64,000 nucleotides of DNA from Fusibacter paucivorans (GCF_018390735.1 NZ_JAHBCL010000020.1:30295-94294), one strand, 5' to 3'. Shown: positions 10,059 to 19,377, counted from the first letter of the stretch. The notes: a model not told the origin generated them from the letters alone. Translations and numbers: made by a program.

Positions 10059-10086
10059 TAAAGATTAGGAAAAAGGAGGGGAAAAG

Positions 10087-10554
10087 ATGGCAATTAGAAC
10101 GATTAGAACGGATTCTGATCCGATCTTGCGAAAAACTTCAAAACCCGTTAAAGTTTTTGACAATAAACTAAAGCAGCTGATTGATGACATGGTTGAAACG
10201 ATGCACGAAGCCGAAGGCGTTGGACTTGCGGCGCCTCAGATCGGCATTTTAAAGCGCGTGATTGTCTTTGATCTCTATGATGAAGAAGGACCGATGGCGC
10301 TAATCAACCCAGAGGTGATTGAATCGTCCGGCAATCAATGTGAAGAAGAAGGCTGTTTGAGCCTACCTGGACAGCGTGGTTTCGTCAACAGGCCCTACGA
10401 AATCAAAGTACGGTTTCAAGATCTGCAGGGAGATCACTATGAAATTGAAGGTGAAGAACTGCTGGCACGTGTGCTGAGTCATGAAATTGATCACCTAAAT
10501 GGTATTCTCTATATTGATAAAGTTGTAAATGTTGAGAAAGAGGCACTGTCATAA
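10087..10554 (+). CDS. def: peptide deformylase
   Basis: 155 aa with the three deformylase motifs: GVGLAAPQIG, EEGCLSLP (the Cys metal ligand) and SHEIDHLNG (the HExxH type with two His ligands and the catalytic Glu). It removes the formyl group from nascent proteins. AAGGAGGGG precedes the ATG. The stop overlaps the fmt start by one base, pairing the enzyme that adds formyl groups with the one that removes them. Confidence 0.97.
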   Translation: MAIRTIRTDSDPILRKTSKPVKVFDNKLKQLIDDMVETMHEAEGVGLAAPQIGILKRVIVFDLYDEEGPMALINPEVIESSGNQCEEEGCLSLPGQRGFVNRPYEIKVRFQDLQGDHYEIEGEELLARVLSHEIDHLNGILYIDKVVNVEKEALS

Positions 10555-11489
10555 TGAAAATTGTATTTATGGGAACGCCGGAAATTGCAATACCGACACT
10601 TGAAGCCTGCATCGAACACCATGAGGTCATCGCTGTTTTTACACAGCCCGATCGCCCCAGTGGGCGAGGCAAAAAAATGACGCCGCCGGCAGTTAAGGTG
10701 ACTGCTGAAAAACATGGTATTCCCGTTTATCAGCCGGAAAAAATAAAAACGGATGACTGGGTTCGAAAAATTGAAGCCATGGCGCCGGATGTTATCGTCG
10801 TATTGGCATTTGGACAGATCTTATCAAAAGCTATTCTTGAGATTGCGAAATACGGTGCAATCAATGTACATGCGTCACTGCTGCCAAAGTATCGAGGCGC
10901 CGCTCCGATTAATTGGGCTATTGTCAATGGTGAAAGGGAAAGCGGTGTTACGACGATGCAAATGGATCCCGGTATTGATACCGGCGATATGCTGCTGAGA
11001 GATATCGTGCCGATTGATCAGCAAATGACAGCTGGAGAGCTGCATGATCACTTGATGGTACGTGGCGCCGCACTGCTGCTCAAGACACTGGAAGCGGCGG
11101 AAGCGGGAATGCTTAATCCTGAAAAGCAAGAAGAACAACAAAGTTCTTATGCGCCGATGATCAGCCGTAAGATGGGTGATATTAAATGGTCAGAAGCAGC
11201 AGGGGATATTATGAATCGCATTAGAGGTTTTAACCCGTGGCCGATTTGCTATACACAGCATGCGGAGACGCGGATGAAAATCTTTAAAGCAGAGGCTGTT
11301 GCGTCAGAGGGCAATCCTCAGCGCTCCGGTGAAATCATCGAAGTCGCCCCCACTTATATTAAAGTGGCCTGCGGCGAGGGTGCACTGAAAATATACGAAA
11401 TACAATACGGCAATGGGAAGCGTATGTCTGTTAAAAGTTTTTTGCTTGGTCATACACTGACATGCGGTGAAATCTTAAAGGAGGCTTAA
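10554..11489 (+). CDS. fmt: methionyl-tRNA formyltransferase
   Basis: 311 aa. The N-terminal Rossmann-type domain starts MKIVFMGTPEIAIPTLEA. The catalytic Asn and His lie in INVHASLLPKYRGAAPI and the Asp in MDPGIDTGDM. The C-terminal OB-like domain begins around residue 205 (KWSEAAGDIMNRIRGFNPWP). It formylates Met-tRNAfMet using 10-formyl-tetrahydrofolate. It is coupled to def by a 1-base overlap, and the metallopeptidase gene follows after one base. Confidence 0.97.
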   Translation: MKIVFMGTPEIAIPTLEACIEHHEVIAVFTQPDRPSGRGKKMTPPAVKVTAEKHGIPVYQPEKIKTDDWVRKIEAMAPDVIVVLAFGQILSKAILEIAKYGAINVHASLLPKYRGAAPINWAIVNGERESGVTTMQMDPGIDTGDMLLRDIVPIDQQMTAGELHDHLMVRGAALLLKTLEAAEAGMLNPEKQEEQQSSYAPMISRKMGDIKWSEAAGDIMNRIRGFNPWPICYTQHAETRMKIFKAEAVASEGNPQRSGEIIEVAPTYIKVACGEGALKIYEIQYGNGKRMSVKSFLLGHTLTCGEILKEA

Positions 11490-11490
11490 C

Positions 11491-12180
11491 ATGTATATGG
11501 GATTTGATTCATCAGGCAGTTTTTTGATACTTATATTGCTCATGATCTTTGCTTCCATGGCGAGTATGGGCGTTAAATCCACATTTAATAAATATCACAG
11601 AGTACGTAGTGCCCGTAATATTACCGGTGCTGAAGCCGCACAAATGATGCTCAATAAAAATGGACTGTACGATGTGCGCATTGAGAGAATCGCTGGTAAC
11701 TTGACAGATCATTACGATCCGAGAACGAAGACCGTGCGCCTGTCAGATCCGGTATACAGCAACGCTTCTGTTGCTTCTGTCAGTGTAGCGTGTCATGAGG
11801 TCGGCCATGCGATTCAACATGAGCAGGGGTATGCACCATTGGCTATTCGGACGGCTATCTTGCCAGCGGCACAACTCGGTTCTCAAGCATTATGGCCACT
11901 GTTTTTTATTGGTATTATTTTTTCACTACCGGGACTTATTCAAATTGGTATTCTTTTTTTTACTTTTTCAGTTCTCTTTCAGCTGGTAACATTGCCTGTT
12001 GAATTCAATGCAAGTGCTAGAGCGTTGGAAAATATGGAGGCTTACGGCATTTTGGTTGATGAAGAAAATGAACACGCCAAAAAAGTATTGAAGGCAGCGG
12101 CGATGACCTATGTAGCAGCAGCGGCAATGGCTGTTGGGCAACTCGTTAGAATGCTGCTCTTGTCGAATAGGCGAAGATAG
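11491..12180 (+). CDS. YugP-type neutral zinc metallopeptidase, membrane-bound
   Basis: 229 aa. TM1 is at about residues 7-25. The zinc site CHEVGHAIQHEQG lies at about 101-113 with a following Ala-Leu-Glu region that could supply the third ligand. Two more membrane segments follow at about 130-170 and one near the C-terminus. This matches the PF04298 family (B. subtilis YugP). Its substrate is not established. It follows fmt by one base with GGAGG just before the ATG, and it is a regular member of the priA-def-fmt-rsmB cluster in Clostridia. Confidence 0.88.
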   Translation: MYMGFDSSGSFLILILLMIFASMASMGVKSTFNKYHRVRSARNITGAEAAQMMLNKNGLYDVRIERIAGNLTDHYDPRTKTVRLSDPVYSNASVASVSVACHEVGHAIQHEQGYAPLAIRTAILPAAQLGSQALWPLFFIGIIFSLPGLIQIGILFFTFSVLFQLVTLPVEFNASARALENMEAYGILVDEENEHAKKVLKAAAMTYVAAAAMAVGQLVRMLLLSNRRR

Positions 12181-12227
12181 GATCGACGATAGCGGTTGAG
12201 AAATAGCACAACTAAAGACTCAATTAA

Positions 12228-12272
12228 AATGCTGCAGCAGTCAATGTGATTATTGAATGCTGCGGCATTTTT
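12228..12272 (+). terminator. strong terminator after the priA-def-fmt-metallopeptidase unit
   Basis: Outer arms AATGCTGCAGCA at 12228-12239 and TGCTGCGGCATT at 12258-12269 pair with one G-T wobble. Inner arms TCAAT and ATTGA extend the stem around a 6-base loop. A T run follows at 12268-12272. Confidence 0.85.
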
Positions 12273-12562
12273 AAATTAGAAAGCATGTCTAATGTTGAAT
12301 ATGTTAACGTTTGTAAAATTTGCTTTTAAAATCTTCATTTTTTGGTATGAATAATTTGATGGTACCTTATCATTAAGGAGGTATCTTGAAATATTGTATG
12401 TTCTTGTAGACATACCTTGCATTCAATAACCTGATCGATAGAAGTTTGATATCATGATATTGGTCGATTAAGCTGTGTTGCAGCACATTTTTAAAATGGT
12501 TTAACGAATAAAGATAGGGAAAGGTCACTGGAGTGTGTAAAGCATGGTGAAATGGGGACGAT
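12273..12562 (+). other. 290-bp leader region before the GGDEF gene
   Basis: Nothing that codes for a normal protein is seen. AAGGAGG at about 12376-12382 is followed by a TTG and a seven-codon frame ending in TAG, which could be chance. No cyclic-di-GMP riboswitch pattern could be matched and no clear promoter was found. Confidence 0.4.
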
Positions 12563-14329
12563 ATGGGGCGGAAAATTGAACGGAAATCTGTTAGAATAGG
12601 AATTGCGCTAATCGTAGGGATTCTGTTTTTTATGATTTCGGAAATGACCTTAATGGGCTATTTCGAAAATCAAAGTATCAATGAGCACATTGTCGTTGCA
12701 GAAAAATATCTGACGATCCAGCAGAGCGTCGAATACATGATGATGGATAATGTGAATCTAATTAAGGGATTGGGCGCCTATATTCAGATGAATGATACCT
12801 ATACGGATGATGAGATTCAAGAAATTCTGCGCATTCTCTATGATGATCGCCTTGATGAAGTTCGAAACGTTGGCGTGATTGAAGACACTACGGTAAGGTG
12901 GGTCTTTCCATTAAAGGGCAACGAAGCGATTATCGGTGTAGACTTAGCTGCCATTCCGGAGCAGGTAAAAGGGATATTAAAAGTAAAGAACAACCTTGAA
13001 ACAGGCATTTATGGGCCGATTGATCTCGTCCAAGGCGGCAAGGGATTTATCGTGCGCATTCCGATTAAAAAAAATGATGTTTATTGGGGAATGGGCAGTG
13101 TTGTTCTCAACGCAGACCATGCATTTCAATTTTTAAGTGATTTTGAGACGGCGCACCATGTAAAAATACTACTGACGCATACGGGAAATCCGTCAGAAGT
13201 TATTTATGGTGATCCTGCCATCTTAGAGCAACAACCAATGCGTTTTGGTGCCGATACCAATGCGATGCTTTGGGATACTTATATGCTGCCAAAGGATGGC
13301 TGGGTTGATACACACGCCATATGGCTGTTTTTATCATTTGTTTTTTTAATAGCCACCGGCTTAATCGTTCACAGCATTTATGCATGGTTGACAAAATATA
13401 CTACCGTTATGGATGACAATATACAGATGCGCATGTTGTCCAATACGGATACGTTTACAGGTATTTTTAACAAAAATTATTTTAATCTATGTGCCAAAGA
13501 TGAGATTATGCGCTCGGATCGTAGTGAAAATCCAATATCGCTGCTTTATTTTGATTTGGATCATTTTAAGGAAATCAATGATACCTATGGACATGCGCGA
13601 GGGGATGAAGTGCTGTTGGGCGTTGTCGATCTTGTCAAGCAAAAACTAAGAGCGAACGATATCTTTGCCAGATGGGGCGGGGATGAATTTATTATATTAT
13701 TGCCATATACGGATCTGGCAGGTGCAAGTGTCGTTGCCGAGAAAATTCAAAGAGCCATTGAAGGTATGGCCATGGATGGCGGTGAACGCGTTACAGCCAG
13801 TATCGGCATCGCAGAACGCGCACATTTTGAATTCTGGGAATCTTGGTTTAGGCGAACCGATGAAGCGCTGTATCAGGCAAAAGTCAATGGCAGAAATCAG
13901 TACGCCGTTTCAAATCATCAGCATAATCCGCGTATCTTGAAACGCATCGTATGGCTTCAGATTTGGGATTGCGGTGTCCCGGAAATTGATAAGGCGCATC
14001 GTGATTTAACCGTATACTGCAATGAACTGGTCATGAGTTCATTCGATTCATCTAACATTGATGAGACGATTCGACTTGCAGGACAGTTGCTGGATGAAAC
14101 CAAGCATCATTTTGAAATGGAAATACAGTATTTAAGAGAAAAAGCGTATCCTCAAGTGGAAGCGCATGCGGCCTTGCATGAAACGCTTTATCAGTCGACC
14201 AAAAAATTGTATGATGGTCTGATAAAACATGAATACGATTCTGTTGAGTTGTTGAATTATTTAAAAGATTACGTGATTATCGGTCACTTGGTCAACGCAG
14301 ATCAGCATTATCGTCAATACCTTCATTAA
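12563..14329 (+). CDS. membrane sensor diguanylate cyclase: CHASE - GGDEF - hemerythrin
   Basis: 588 aa. TM1 is at about 9-30. An extracellular CHASE-type sensor spans about 45-235 (GLGAYIQMNDTYTDDE, NLETGIYGPIDLVQGGKGF). TM2 is at about 252-275. A GGDEF domain follows with the active signature RWGGDEF (370-376) and an inhibitory RxxD site (RAND) five residues before it, so it should make cyclic-di-GMP. The last ~125 residues are a hemerythrin-like domain with VPEIDKAH, HHFEME, YPQVEAHAALHE and GHLVNADQH, which supply the His/Glu/Asp ligands of a di-iron oxygen site. The enzyme may thus read both an outside ligand and internal oxygen or redox state. The ribosome site is weak. It interrupts an otherwise conserved housekeeping cluster. 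Confidence 0.9.
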   Translation: MGRKIERKSVRIGIALIVGILFFMISEMTLMGYFENQSINEHIVVAEKYLTIQQSVEYMMMDNVNLIKGLGAYIQMNDTYTDDEIQEILRILYDDRLDEVRNVGVIEDTTVRWVFPLKGNEAIIGVDLAAIPEQVKGILKVKNNLETGIYGPIDLVQGGKGFIVRIPIKKNDVYWGMGSVVLNADHAFQFLSDFETAHHVKILLTHTGNPSEVIYGDPAILEQQPMRFGADTNAMLWDTYMLPKDGWVDTHAIWLFLSFVFLIATGLIVHSIYAWLTKYTTVMDDNIQMRMLSNTDTFTGIFNKNYFNLCAKDEIMRSDRSENPISLLYFDLDHFKEINDTYGHARGDEVLLGVVDLVKQKLRANDIFARWGGDEFIILLPYTDLAGASVVAEKIQRAIEGMAMDGGERVTASIGIAERAHFEFWESWFRRTDEALYQAKVNGRNQYAVSNHQHNPRILKRIVWLQIWDCGVPEIDKAHRDLTVYCNELVMSSFDSSNIDETIRLAGQLLDETKHHFEMEIQYLREKAYPQVEAHAALHETLYQSTKKLYDGLIKHEYDSVELLNYLKDYVIIGHLVNADQHYRQYLH

Positions 14330-14386
14330 GAAGTGTTTACAATTCTATGATATTTATCGATTGCGCTTAAATTGTGCGGGCTAATT

Positions 14387-14395
14387 TGGTATAAT
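14387..14395 (+). promoter_or_regulatory. extended -10 promoter for rsmB
   Basis: TGGTATAAT at 14387-14395 is an extended -10. TTGCGC at 14361-14366 is too far away (23 bases) to be a normal -35. The new promoter fits with rsmB having been separated from the upstream unit by the GGDEF gene. Confidence 0.55.
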
Positions 14396-14430
14396 GAGGG
14401 GAATGCTAAGATTGGAGCTCGCGTGACCAT

Positions 14431-15762
14431 ATGAAGATAAATGCAAGAAAAATGGCGCTTAAGATACTGAATCACATTGAATTGGAGCATGTTTTTTCAC
14501 ATCATGCACTGAATCATTTTTTTGAAACGTATGAGGTATCCAACATTGATCGCCGTTTTATCAGTAATCTGATATTAGGTGTTCTTGAGCATAAAATGCT
14601 CATTGATTTTTATATTCGAAAATTTTCAAAAGTCAGGTTTGGCAAGATTAATCACGAAGTGGTTAATATTTTGAGACTTGGCATTTATCAAATCATGTTC
14701 ATGGATAAGGTACCAGAATCCGCTGCCGTAAATGAAAGCGTTAAATTGGCAAAACGCATCAGCCCAGCTCAGGGCAATTACGTCAATGGGGTTTTGCGTG
14801 CCTTTATTCGTGCTTATGAAGAAGTGCCGCTTCCAGATGAACGAAGGCATCCGGACGAATACCTCAGTATTAAGTATTCTCATCCCAAATGGCTGGTAAA
14901 CCTTTGGCTGGATGCCTATGGTTACGATGATACCAAGGCTTTACTGGCGGCAAACAATATGACGCCGCCACTGAGTATCCGTGTTAATCGGCTGAAGACG
15001 ACACGGGATGATTTTTTAAAGGTGCTGGATGCCGCGGGCATTGTTGCTACACCTTCAAAATTGAATCCAGATGGTATTTTGATTCAGTCTGTTAATCAAA
15101 TGAATATCACATCGCTCCCTCGATTCAAGGAAGGGGATTTTCAAATTCAAGACATTAGCTCGATGATGATTGGCCATATTGCCGATGTGAAGCCGGGAGA
15201 TTTCGTCATGGATGTCTGTGCAGCGCCGGGCGGTAAGAGCTGCCATATGGCAGAACGAATGCATAACAGTGGTCGTTTACTGGCGCGGGATGTCTCTGAA
15301 CAAAAATGTCAGCTCATTGCAGATAATGCCAGTCGACTGGGCATTTCAATTATTGAAACGGCTATTTTCGATGCAAGGCATTTTGATAAATCCCTTAGGC
15401 AGTCTGCTGATGTCGTCTTAGTAGATGCACCGTGTTCAGGGCTCGGCATTATTCGCAGAAAGCCGGATATAAAATACAATAAACAGCCAGAAGACCTCGC
15501 GTCACTCACCCGGATTCAACGAGAAATTTTAAATGCTGCGGCTGAATACGTTAAAGTGGATGGCATTTTGATCTATAGTACTTGTACATTAAACGAGGCC
15601 GAAAATGATGGGCAAGTGAATGATTTTCTTGCGCATCATGATTCATTTGAACGCGTTTCACTTGCAGGTATTATACCGGGACAATCGGAAACGCTGACGC
15701 TTTTGCCACATCAACATCAGACAGATGGTTTTTATATAGCAAAGATGAAAAGGATTAAATAG
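14431..15762 (+). CDS. rsmB: 16S rRNA (cytosine-967-C5)-methyltransferase RsmB
   Basis: 443 aa. The NusB-like N-terminal RNA-binding domain covers about 1-135 (KMALKILNHIE, NLILGVLEHK, NYVNGVLRAF). The methyltransferase domain has the SAM motif DVCAAPGGKS, DAPCSGLGIIRRKPDIKY and the catalytic Cys in YSTCTLNEAEND. It methylates C967 of 16S rRNA. No strong SD is seen just upstream (GGAGCTCGCGTGACC). stp follows after 10 bases. rlmN, which usually comes next in Firmicutes, is not here. Confidence 0.93.
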   Translation: MKINARKMALKILNHIELEHVFSHHALNHFFETYEVSNIDRRFISNLILGVLEHKMLIDFYIRKFSKVRFGKINHEVVNILRLGIYQIMFMDKVPESAAVNESVKLAKRISPAQGNYVNGVLRAFIRAYEEVPLPDERRHPDEYLSIKYSHPKWLVNLWLDAYGYDDTKALLAANNMTPPLSIRVNRLKTTRDDFLKVLDAAGIVATPSKLNPDGILIQSVNQMNITSLPRFKEGDFQIQDISSMMIGHIADVKPGDFVMDVCAAPGGKSCHMAERMHNSGRLLARDVSEQKCQLIADNASRLGISIIETAIFDARHFDKSLRQSADVVLVDAPCSGLGIIRRKPDIKYNKQPEDLASLTRIQREILNAAAEYVKVDGILIYSTCTLNEAENDGQVNDFLAHHDSFERVSLAGIIPGQSETLTLLPHQHQTDGFYIAKMKRIK

Positions 15763-15772
15763 AGGTGAACGC

Positions 15773-16486
15773 ATGAAGATTACAGCCTTAACAGATGTTG
15801 GGAAAATGCGGGCCAATAACGAAGATGTTTATAGCGTTTTAGAGGACGCGCGGGTTTACATTGTATGCGACGGCATGGGAGGGCATCAAGCCGGTGAAAT
15901 TGCCGCACAGGCGGCAACAGAGGATATTACTGCCGCCATTGCAGAGATAGAGACGCTGACGGCAGACAATTTTTCCGATGCCATTCGAAGTGTTTTAGTC
16001 AATGTAAATGCGAAGATTATGGCCATGGCTGCCGAGAATGAAGCATACCGGAATATGGGGACAACTTTGGTACTTGCAGCGCTTTCTGAACCGTATTTAC
16101 TGGTGGCAAATGTTGGTGACAGCCGTTGTTACATTGTAAAGGACGGTAAACTCGTTCAGGTATCAAAAGATCATTCGCTGGTTGCAGAACTTGTGAAGAT
16201 TGGCAGTATCAGTGAAGCGGAAGCTGAAAAGCACCCAGACAGAAATATTATAACAAGTGCCATTGGCGTTGATGAAAGCTTTGAAGTTTTTACAGATGTA
16301 GTGCCGCTTGATGGTGTATCACATATCTTACTGTGTACTGATGGCTTGACCAATATGCTCAACCCCAAACGCATTTTGGCGCTTTTAACAGAGCCGCCTT
16401 TTGAAGAAGCGGCAAATGCATTGGTAAATGAGGCCAATGATTCTGGCGGTCAGGATAACATTACCGTCGTATGTATTGAATTATAA
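15773..16486 (+). CDS. stp: PP2C-type Ser/Thr protein phosphatase (Stp/PrpC)
   Basis: 237 aa with the metal-binding motifs of the PPM family: NEDVY near the N-terminus, CDGMGGHQAGE, VGDSRCYIV, LLCTDGLTNM and GGQDNITVV. It removes phosphate from serine and threonine and counteracts the kinase encoded 11 bases downstream. AGAGGTGA precedes the ATG. The pair regulates cell-wall synthesis and division in Firmicutes. Confidence 0.95.
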   Translation: MKITALTDVGKMRANNEDVYSVLEDARVYIVCDGMGGHQAGEIAAQAATEDITAAIAEIETLTADNFSDAIRSVLVNVNAKIMAMAAENEAYRNMGTTLVLAALSEPYLLVANVGDSRCYIVKDGKLVQVSKDHSLVAELVKIGSISEAEAEKHPDRNIITSAIGVDESFEVFTDVVPLDGVSHILLCTDGLTNMLNPKRILALLTEPPFEEAANALVNEANDSGGQDNITVVCIEL

Positions 16487-16497
16487 GGAGGATTTTC

Positions 16498-18474
16498 ATG
16501 TCGGAAATCAATGGTTTGTTATTGGACAATCGATATGAGATATTATCGGTGGTCGGTAGCGGCGGCATGGCAACCGTCTACAAGGGCAGAGATCACGTTT
16601 TAAATAGAATGGTCGCAATTAAAGTATTAAAGCAGGAATTTAATTCGGATTCCGATTTTGTCGCTAAATTTGAAAAAGAATCACAGTCAGCCGCTAGTCT
16701 TTCGCATCCCAATATCGTTAATGTCTTTGATGTTGGGATGGATCACGACATGCATTATATTGTCATGGAGCTTATCACGGGTCATACACTTCGGGAGTAC
16801 CTGAATAAAATGCACGGGTTCATGAAAGAAGAAGCAGTTGTCAATATTATCATGCAGATTGGCTCGGCGCTTCAGCATGCGCATCAAAATAACATTATTC
16901 ATCGCGATATTAAATCGCAAAATATTCTCGTCAGTGAAACCGGCAGTGTTAAAGTTGCAGATTTTGGCATTGCACGGGCGGCGACAAAGAGTACACTGGT
17001 GAACACAAAAGAAATCGTCGGCTCCGTTCATTATGCATCACCCGAACAGGCGAGGGGCGGCTATGTTGATGCCCGAAGCGACATTTATTCTCTAGGCATT
17101 CTGATGTATGAATTGATCACCAAAGAACTGCCATTTGATGGTGAAACACCTGTTTCCGTTGCACTGAAGCAGCTTCGGGATCATTTGCCTGATCCGAGAA
17201 CCATTAATGCCAATGTCTCGGACGGATTTGCGTCAATACTCTCGAAGGCGACGGCAAAGGATTTAAACCAACGGTATCAGAGTATTTATGAATTGATGGA
17301 AGATTTAAAGCGGCTCAGCGTTGACAAACGATTTGTCGTCAAGACAGAAGGCTATCTCAATGATGAAACGACAATATTGCCAAAGATTACAGAGGAAGAT
17401 ATCATGAAACACGATCAAAACAGAACGCGAAAATCAACGAAGCAAAAAGCATCGAAGCCGGTGAGCAAATTAAATATTACCTTAGTGGTCGTGGCGGCGC
17501 TCATTGTTTCAATGCTCGTGTTTTCACTGGTTGCCATTAATAAATTTAAAGAAATATTCAATGTCGATATTGTAACGGTACCAAATGTCGTCGGTATGGA
17601 TGTGGACGAAGCCGTCAGAGCGATTCAGGATAAAGGGCTGGTCGCAGATACCACAGAACGCAAATACAACAACGATATTGATGAAGATATTGTCATATCG
17701 CAAAACTATGCTGAAGGTGAAGAACTAAAAGAAGGTTTTACCGTGAAACTCGTGGTCAGCAATGGCGCGGTGAGGGTGCTCGTGCCAAATGTCGTACAGC
17801 AGGATTTGGTTAAAGCTCGTGTGATGATTGAAAATGAAAACTTTGAAGTGGGTGAAATTAAATATGAGTTTAATGATCTGCCGACGGGAACCGTTATCAG
17901 TCAGTCGCCAAAAAGCGGTGTCAAAGAAGCTGAGGGAACTTTAATTGATCTGGTTGTGAGTCAAGGACAGGAAATCAAAACGGTATTGGTACCAAATGTA
18001 TCCGGCAAGACGATCCGCGAAGCAGAAAGTGAACTCAATGCATTAGGATTAAAATTGGGTTCTATTGAATATGAACTCAGTGATGAATTTGAAGAAGGCA
18101 TGATTATCAGCAATCAAGGCGTTGGACAAACATACGAGCAAGGCTCAGAGGTTTCCGTCGTCGTCAGCAATGGACCGGAGAACGTCGATGGTGATGGCAC
18201 CGGTGAAGGAAATGGCGACGGTACGGAGAATGGCGATGGAACAGGTGATAACTATTCAGAAATATCAGTTGCCATTTTTGCTTCGACATTTATGCACGAT
18301 CCAGAAAACATTCGCATCGAAATGATTCAAGGTGAAACGCGTACCGTGGTTTACGAAAACACGCATACAAAAGCAGAAGGCGATTTTAGGATAAAAATTC
18401 GCGGAACCGGATTTGCAACACTTGAAGTATTTTACAGCGATCAACTCGTCTCACAAGAAACGATTCAATTTTAA
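16498..18474 (+). CDS. pknB: PASTA-domain Ser/Thr kinase (PknB/PrkC), with extra C-terminal domain
   Basis: 658 aa. The kinase domain is at about 10-270 with GSGGMATVY, the ATP Lys in VAIKVLK, HRDIKSQN, DFG and an activation loop. A TM helix is at about 326-347. Three extracellular PASTA repeats follow (each starting VPNV, at about 361, 429 and 500). After them comes a Gly/Asp/Glu-rich linker of about 28 residues with repeated GDGT units, then a ~62-residue domain of no clear family. PASTA repeats bind muropeptides or lipid II and tie the kinase to cell-wall state. The last domain is beyond the normal PrkC plan. AAGGAGG precedes the ATG. Confidence 0.95.
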   Translation: MSEINGLLLDNRYEILSVVGSGGMATVYKGRDHVLNRMVAIKVLKQEFNSDSDFVAKFEKESQSAASLSHPNIVNVFDVGMDHDMHYIVMELITGHTLREYLNKMHGFMKEEAVVNIIMQIGSALQHAHQNNIIHRDIKSQNILVSETGSVKVADFGIARAATKSTLVNTKEIVGSVHYASPEQARGGYVDARSDIYSLGILMYELITKELPFDGETPVSVALKQLRDHLPDPRTINANVSDGFASILSKATAKDLNQRYQSIYELMEDLKRLSVDKRFVVKTEGYLNDETTILPKITEEDIMKHDQNRTRKSTKQKASKPVSKLNITLVVVAALIVSMLVFSLVAINKFKEIFNVDIVTVPNVVGMDVDEAVRAIQDKGLVADTTERKYNNDIDEDIVISQNYAEGEELKEGFTVKLVVSNGAVRVLVPNVVQQDLVKARVMIENENFEVGEIKYEFNDLPTGTVISQSPKSGVKEAEGTLIDLVVSQGQEIKTVLVPNVSGKTIREAESELNALGLKLGSIEYELSDEFEEGMIISNQGVGQTYEQGSEVSVVVSNGPENVDGDGTGEGNGDGTENGDGTGDNYSEISVAIFASTFMHDPENIRIEMIQGETRTVVYENTHTKAEGDFRIKIRGTGFATLEVFYSDQLVSQETIQF

Positions 18475-18486
18475 GGTTAGGGATCA

Positions 18487-19377
18487 ATGATAAATGGAAC
18501 AATCTATAAAGGCATCGGCGGATTCTACTATGTCATGGTCGATGGTATGCTTTATGAATGCAAAGCACGAGGAAAATTTAAAAATATCAATATGACGCCG
18601 ACAGTCGGAGATTTTGTTCAGATTAACATTGTTGACGAAGCGGAAAAGACAGGTGTCATCGAGACAATATTGCCTCGAAAATCAATTTTGCTCAGACCGA
18701 ATGTCAGCAATGTCGATCAGGCGATCATCGTCTTTGCGCTCAAAAATCCCGAACCCAATATGATGCTGTTGGACAAAATGATTCTTTTAGCGGAAAACGC
18801 TAATTTGGACGTTGTCCTCTGCTTCAATAAATGTGATATAGATGATGAAGGGCGTTTTGATACGCTTCGCAGCATCTATAATAATGCCGGATACGATATC
18901 CTTCGTACATCACCAAAGACAGGTGAAGGGATCGTATCGCTTAAAGCGATTTTAAACAATAAGATATCTGTTTTTTCAGGGCCGTCTGGCGTTGGCAAAT
19001 CCTCACTGCTCAATGCGATTGAAAATGGTTTCAAATTACAGACAGGCGATTTGAGTCACAAAATTAAACGCGGAAAGCATACCACGCGGCACTCAGAGCT
19101 GCTGCCGCTAAAAAGCGGTGGTACAGTGGTTGATACGCCGGGTTTTACGTCGCTGTCGCTCCATGAAATTCCGCTGGATCGGCTGTCCAGTCTATTTCCA
19201 GAATTTGAATCCATATCAGCAGCCTGTCAATTTGATAACTGCAAGCATCTAAGTGAACCGAACTGCGCGGTTAAAGCAGCGGTTGAAGCTGGAGAAATAC
19301 ATGCATCACGCTATGAAGCTTATCAATATATCTATCATGAAATCGAAACACTGGGGAGGAAGTATAAAAAATGGTAA
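18487..19377 (+). CDS. rsgA: ribosome small-subunit GTPase RsgA
   Basis: 296 aa. OB fold at about 1-70, then a circularly permuted GTPase in which NKCD (G4) precedes the P-loop GPSGVGKSSLLN (G1) and DTPG (G3). A C-terminal zinc site has Cys-x4-Cys-x-His-x5-Cys (CQFDNCKHLSEPNC). It acts in late 30S maturation and stalls at (p)ppGpp. The 3' end overlaps rpe by 7 bases. It sits in the standard pknB-rsgA-rpe-thiN order. Confidence 0.96.
   Translation: MINGTIYKGIGGFYYVMVDGMLYECKARGKFKNINMTPTVGDFVQINIVDEAEKTGVIETILPRKSILLRPNVSNVDQAIIVFALKNPEPNMMLLDKMILLAENANLDVVLCFNKCDIDDEGRFDTLRSIYNNAGYDILRTSPKTGEGIVSLKAILNNKISVFSGPSGVGKSSLLNAIENGFKLQTGDLSHKIKRGKHTTRHSELLPLKSGGTVVDTPGFTSLSLHEIPLDRLSSLFPEFESISAACQFDNCKHLSEPNCAVKAAVEAGEIHASRYEAYQYIYHEIETLGRKYKKW

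Noticed and set aside
12376..12420. Tiny leader peptide after AAGGAGG
   Set aside because: Only seven codons from a TTG; no related structure or repeated codons. It could be chance.
12273..12562. Possible cyclic-di-GMP riboswitch before the GGDEF gene
   Set aside because: None of the GEMM-I core blocks (GCAAACC, GACGCAAAGC, GGTAGC) could be found.
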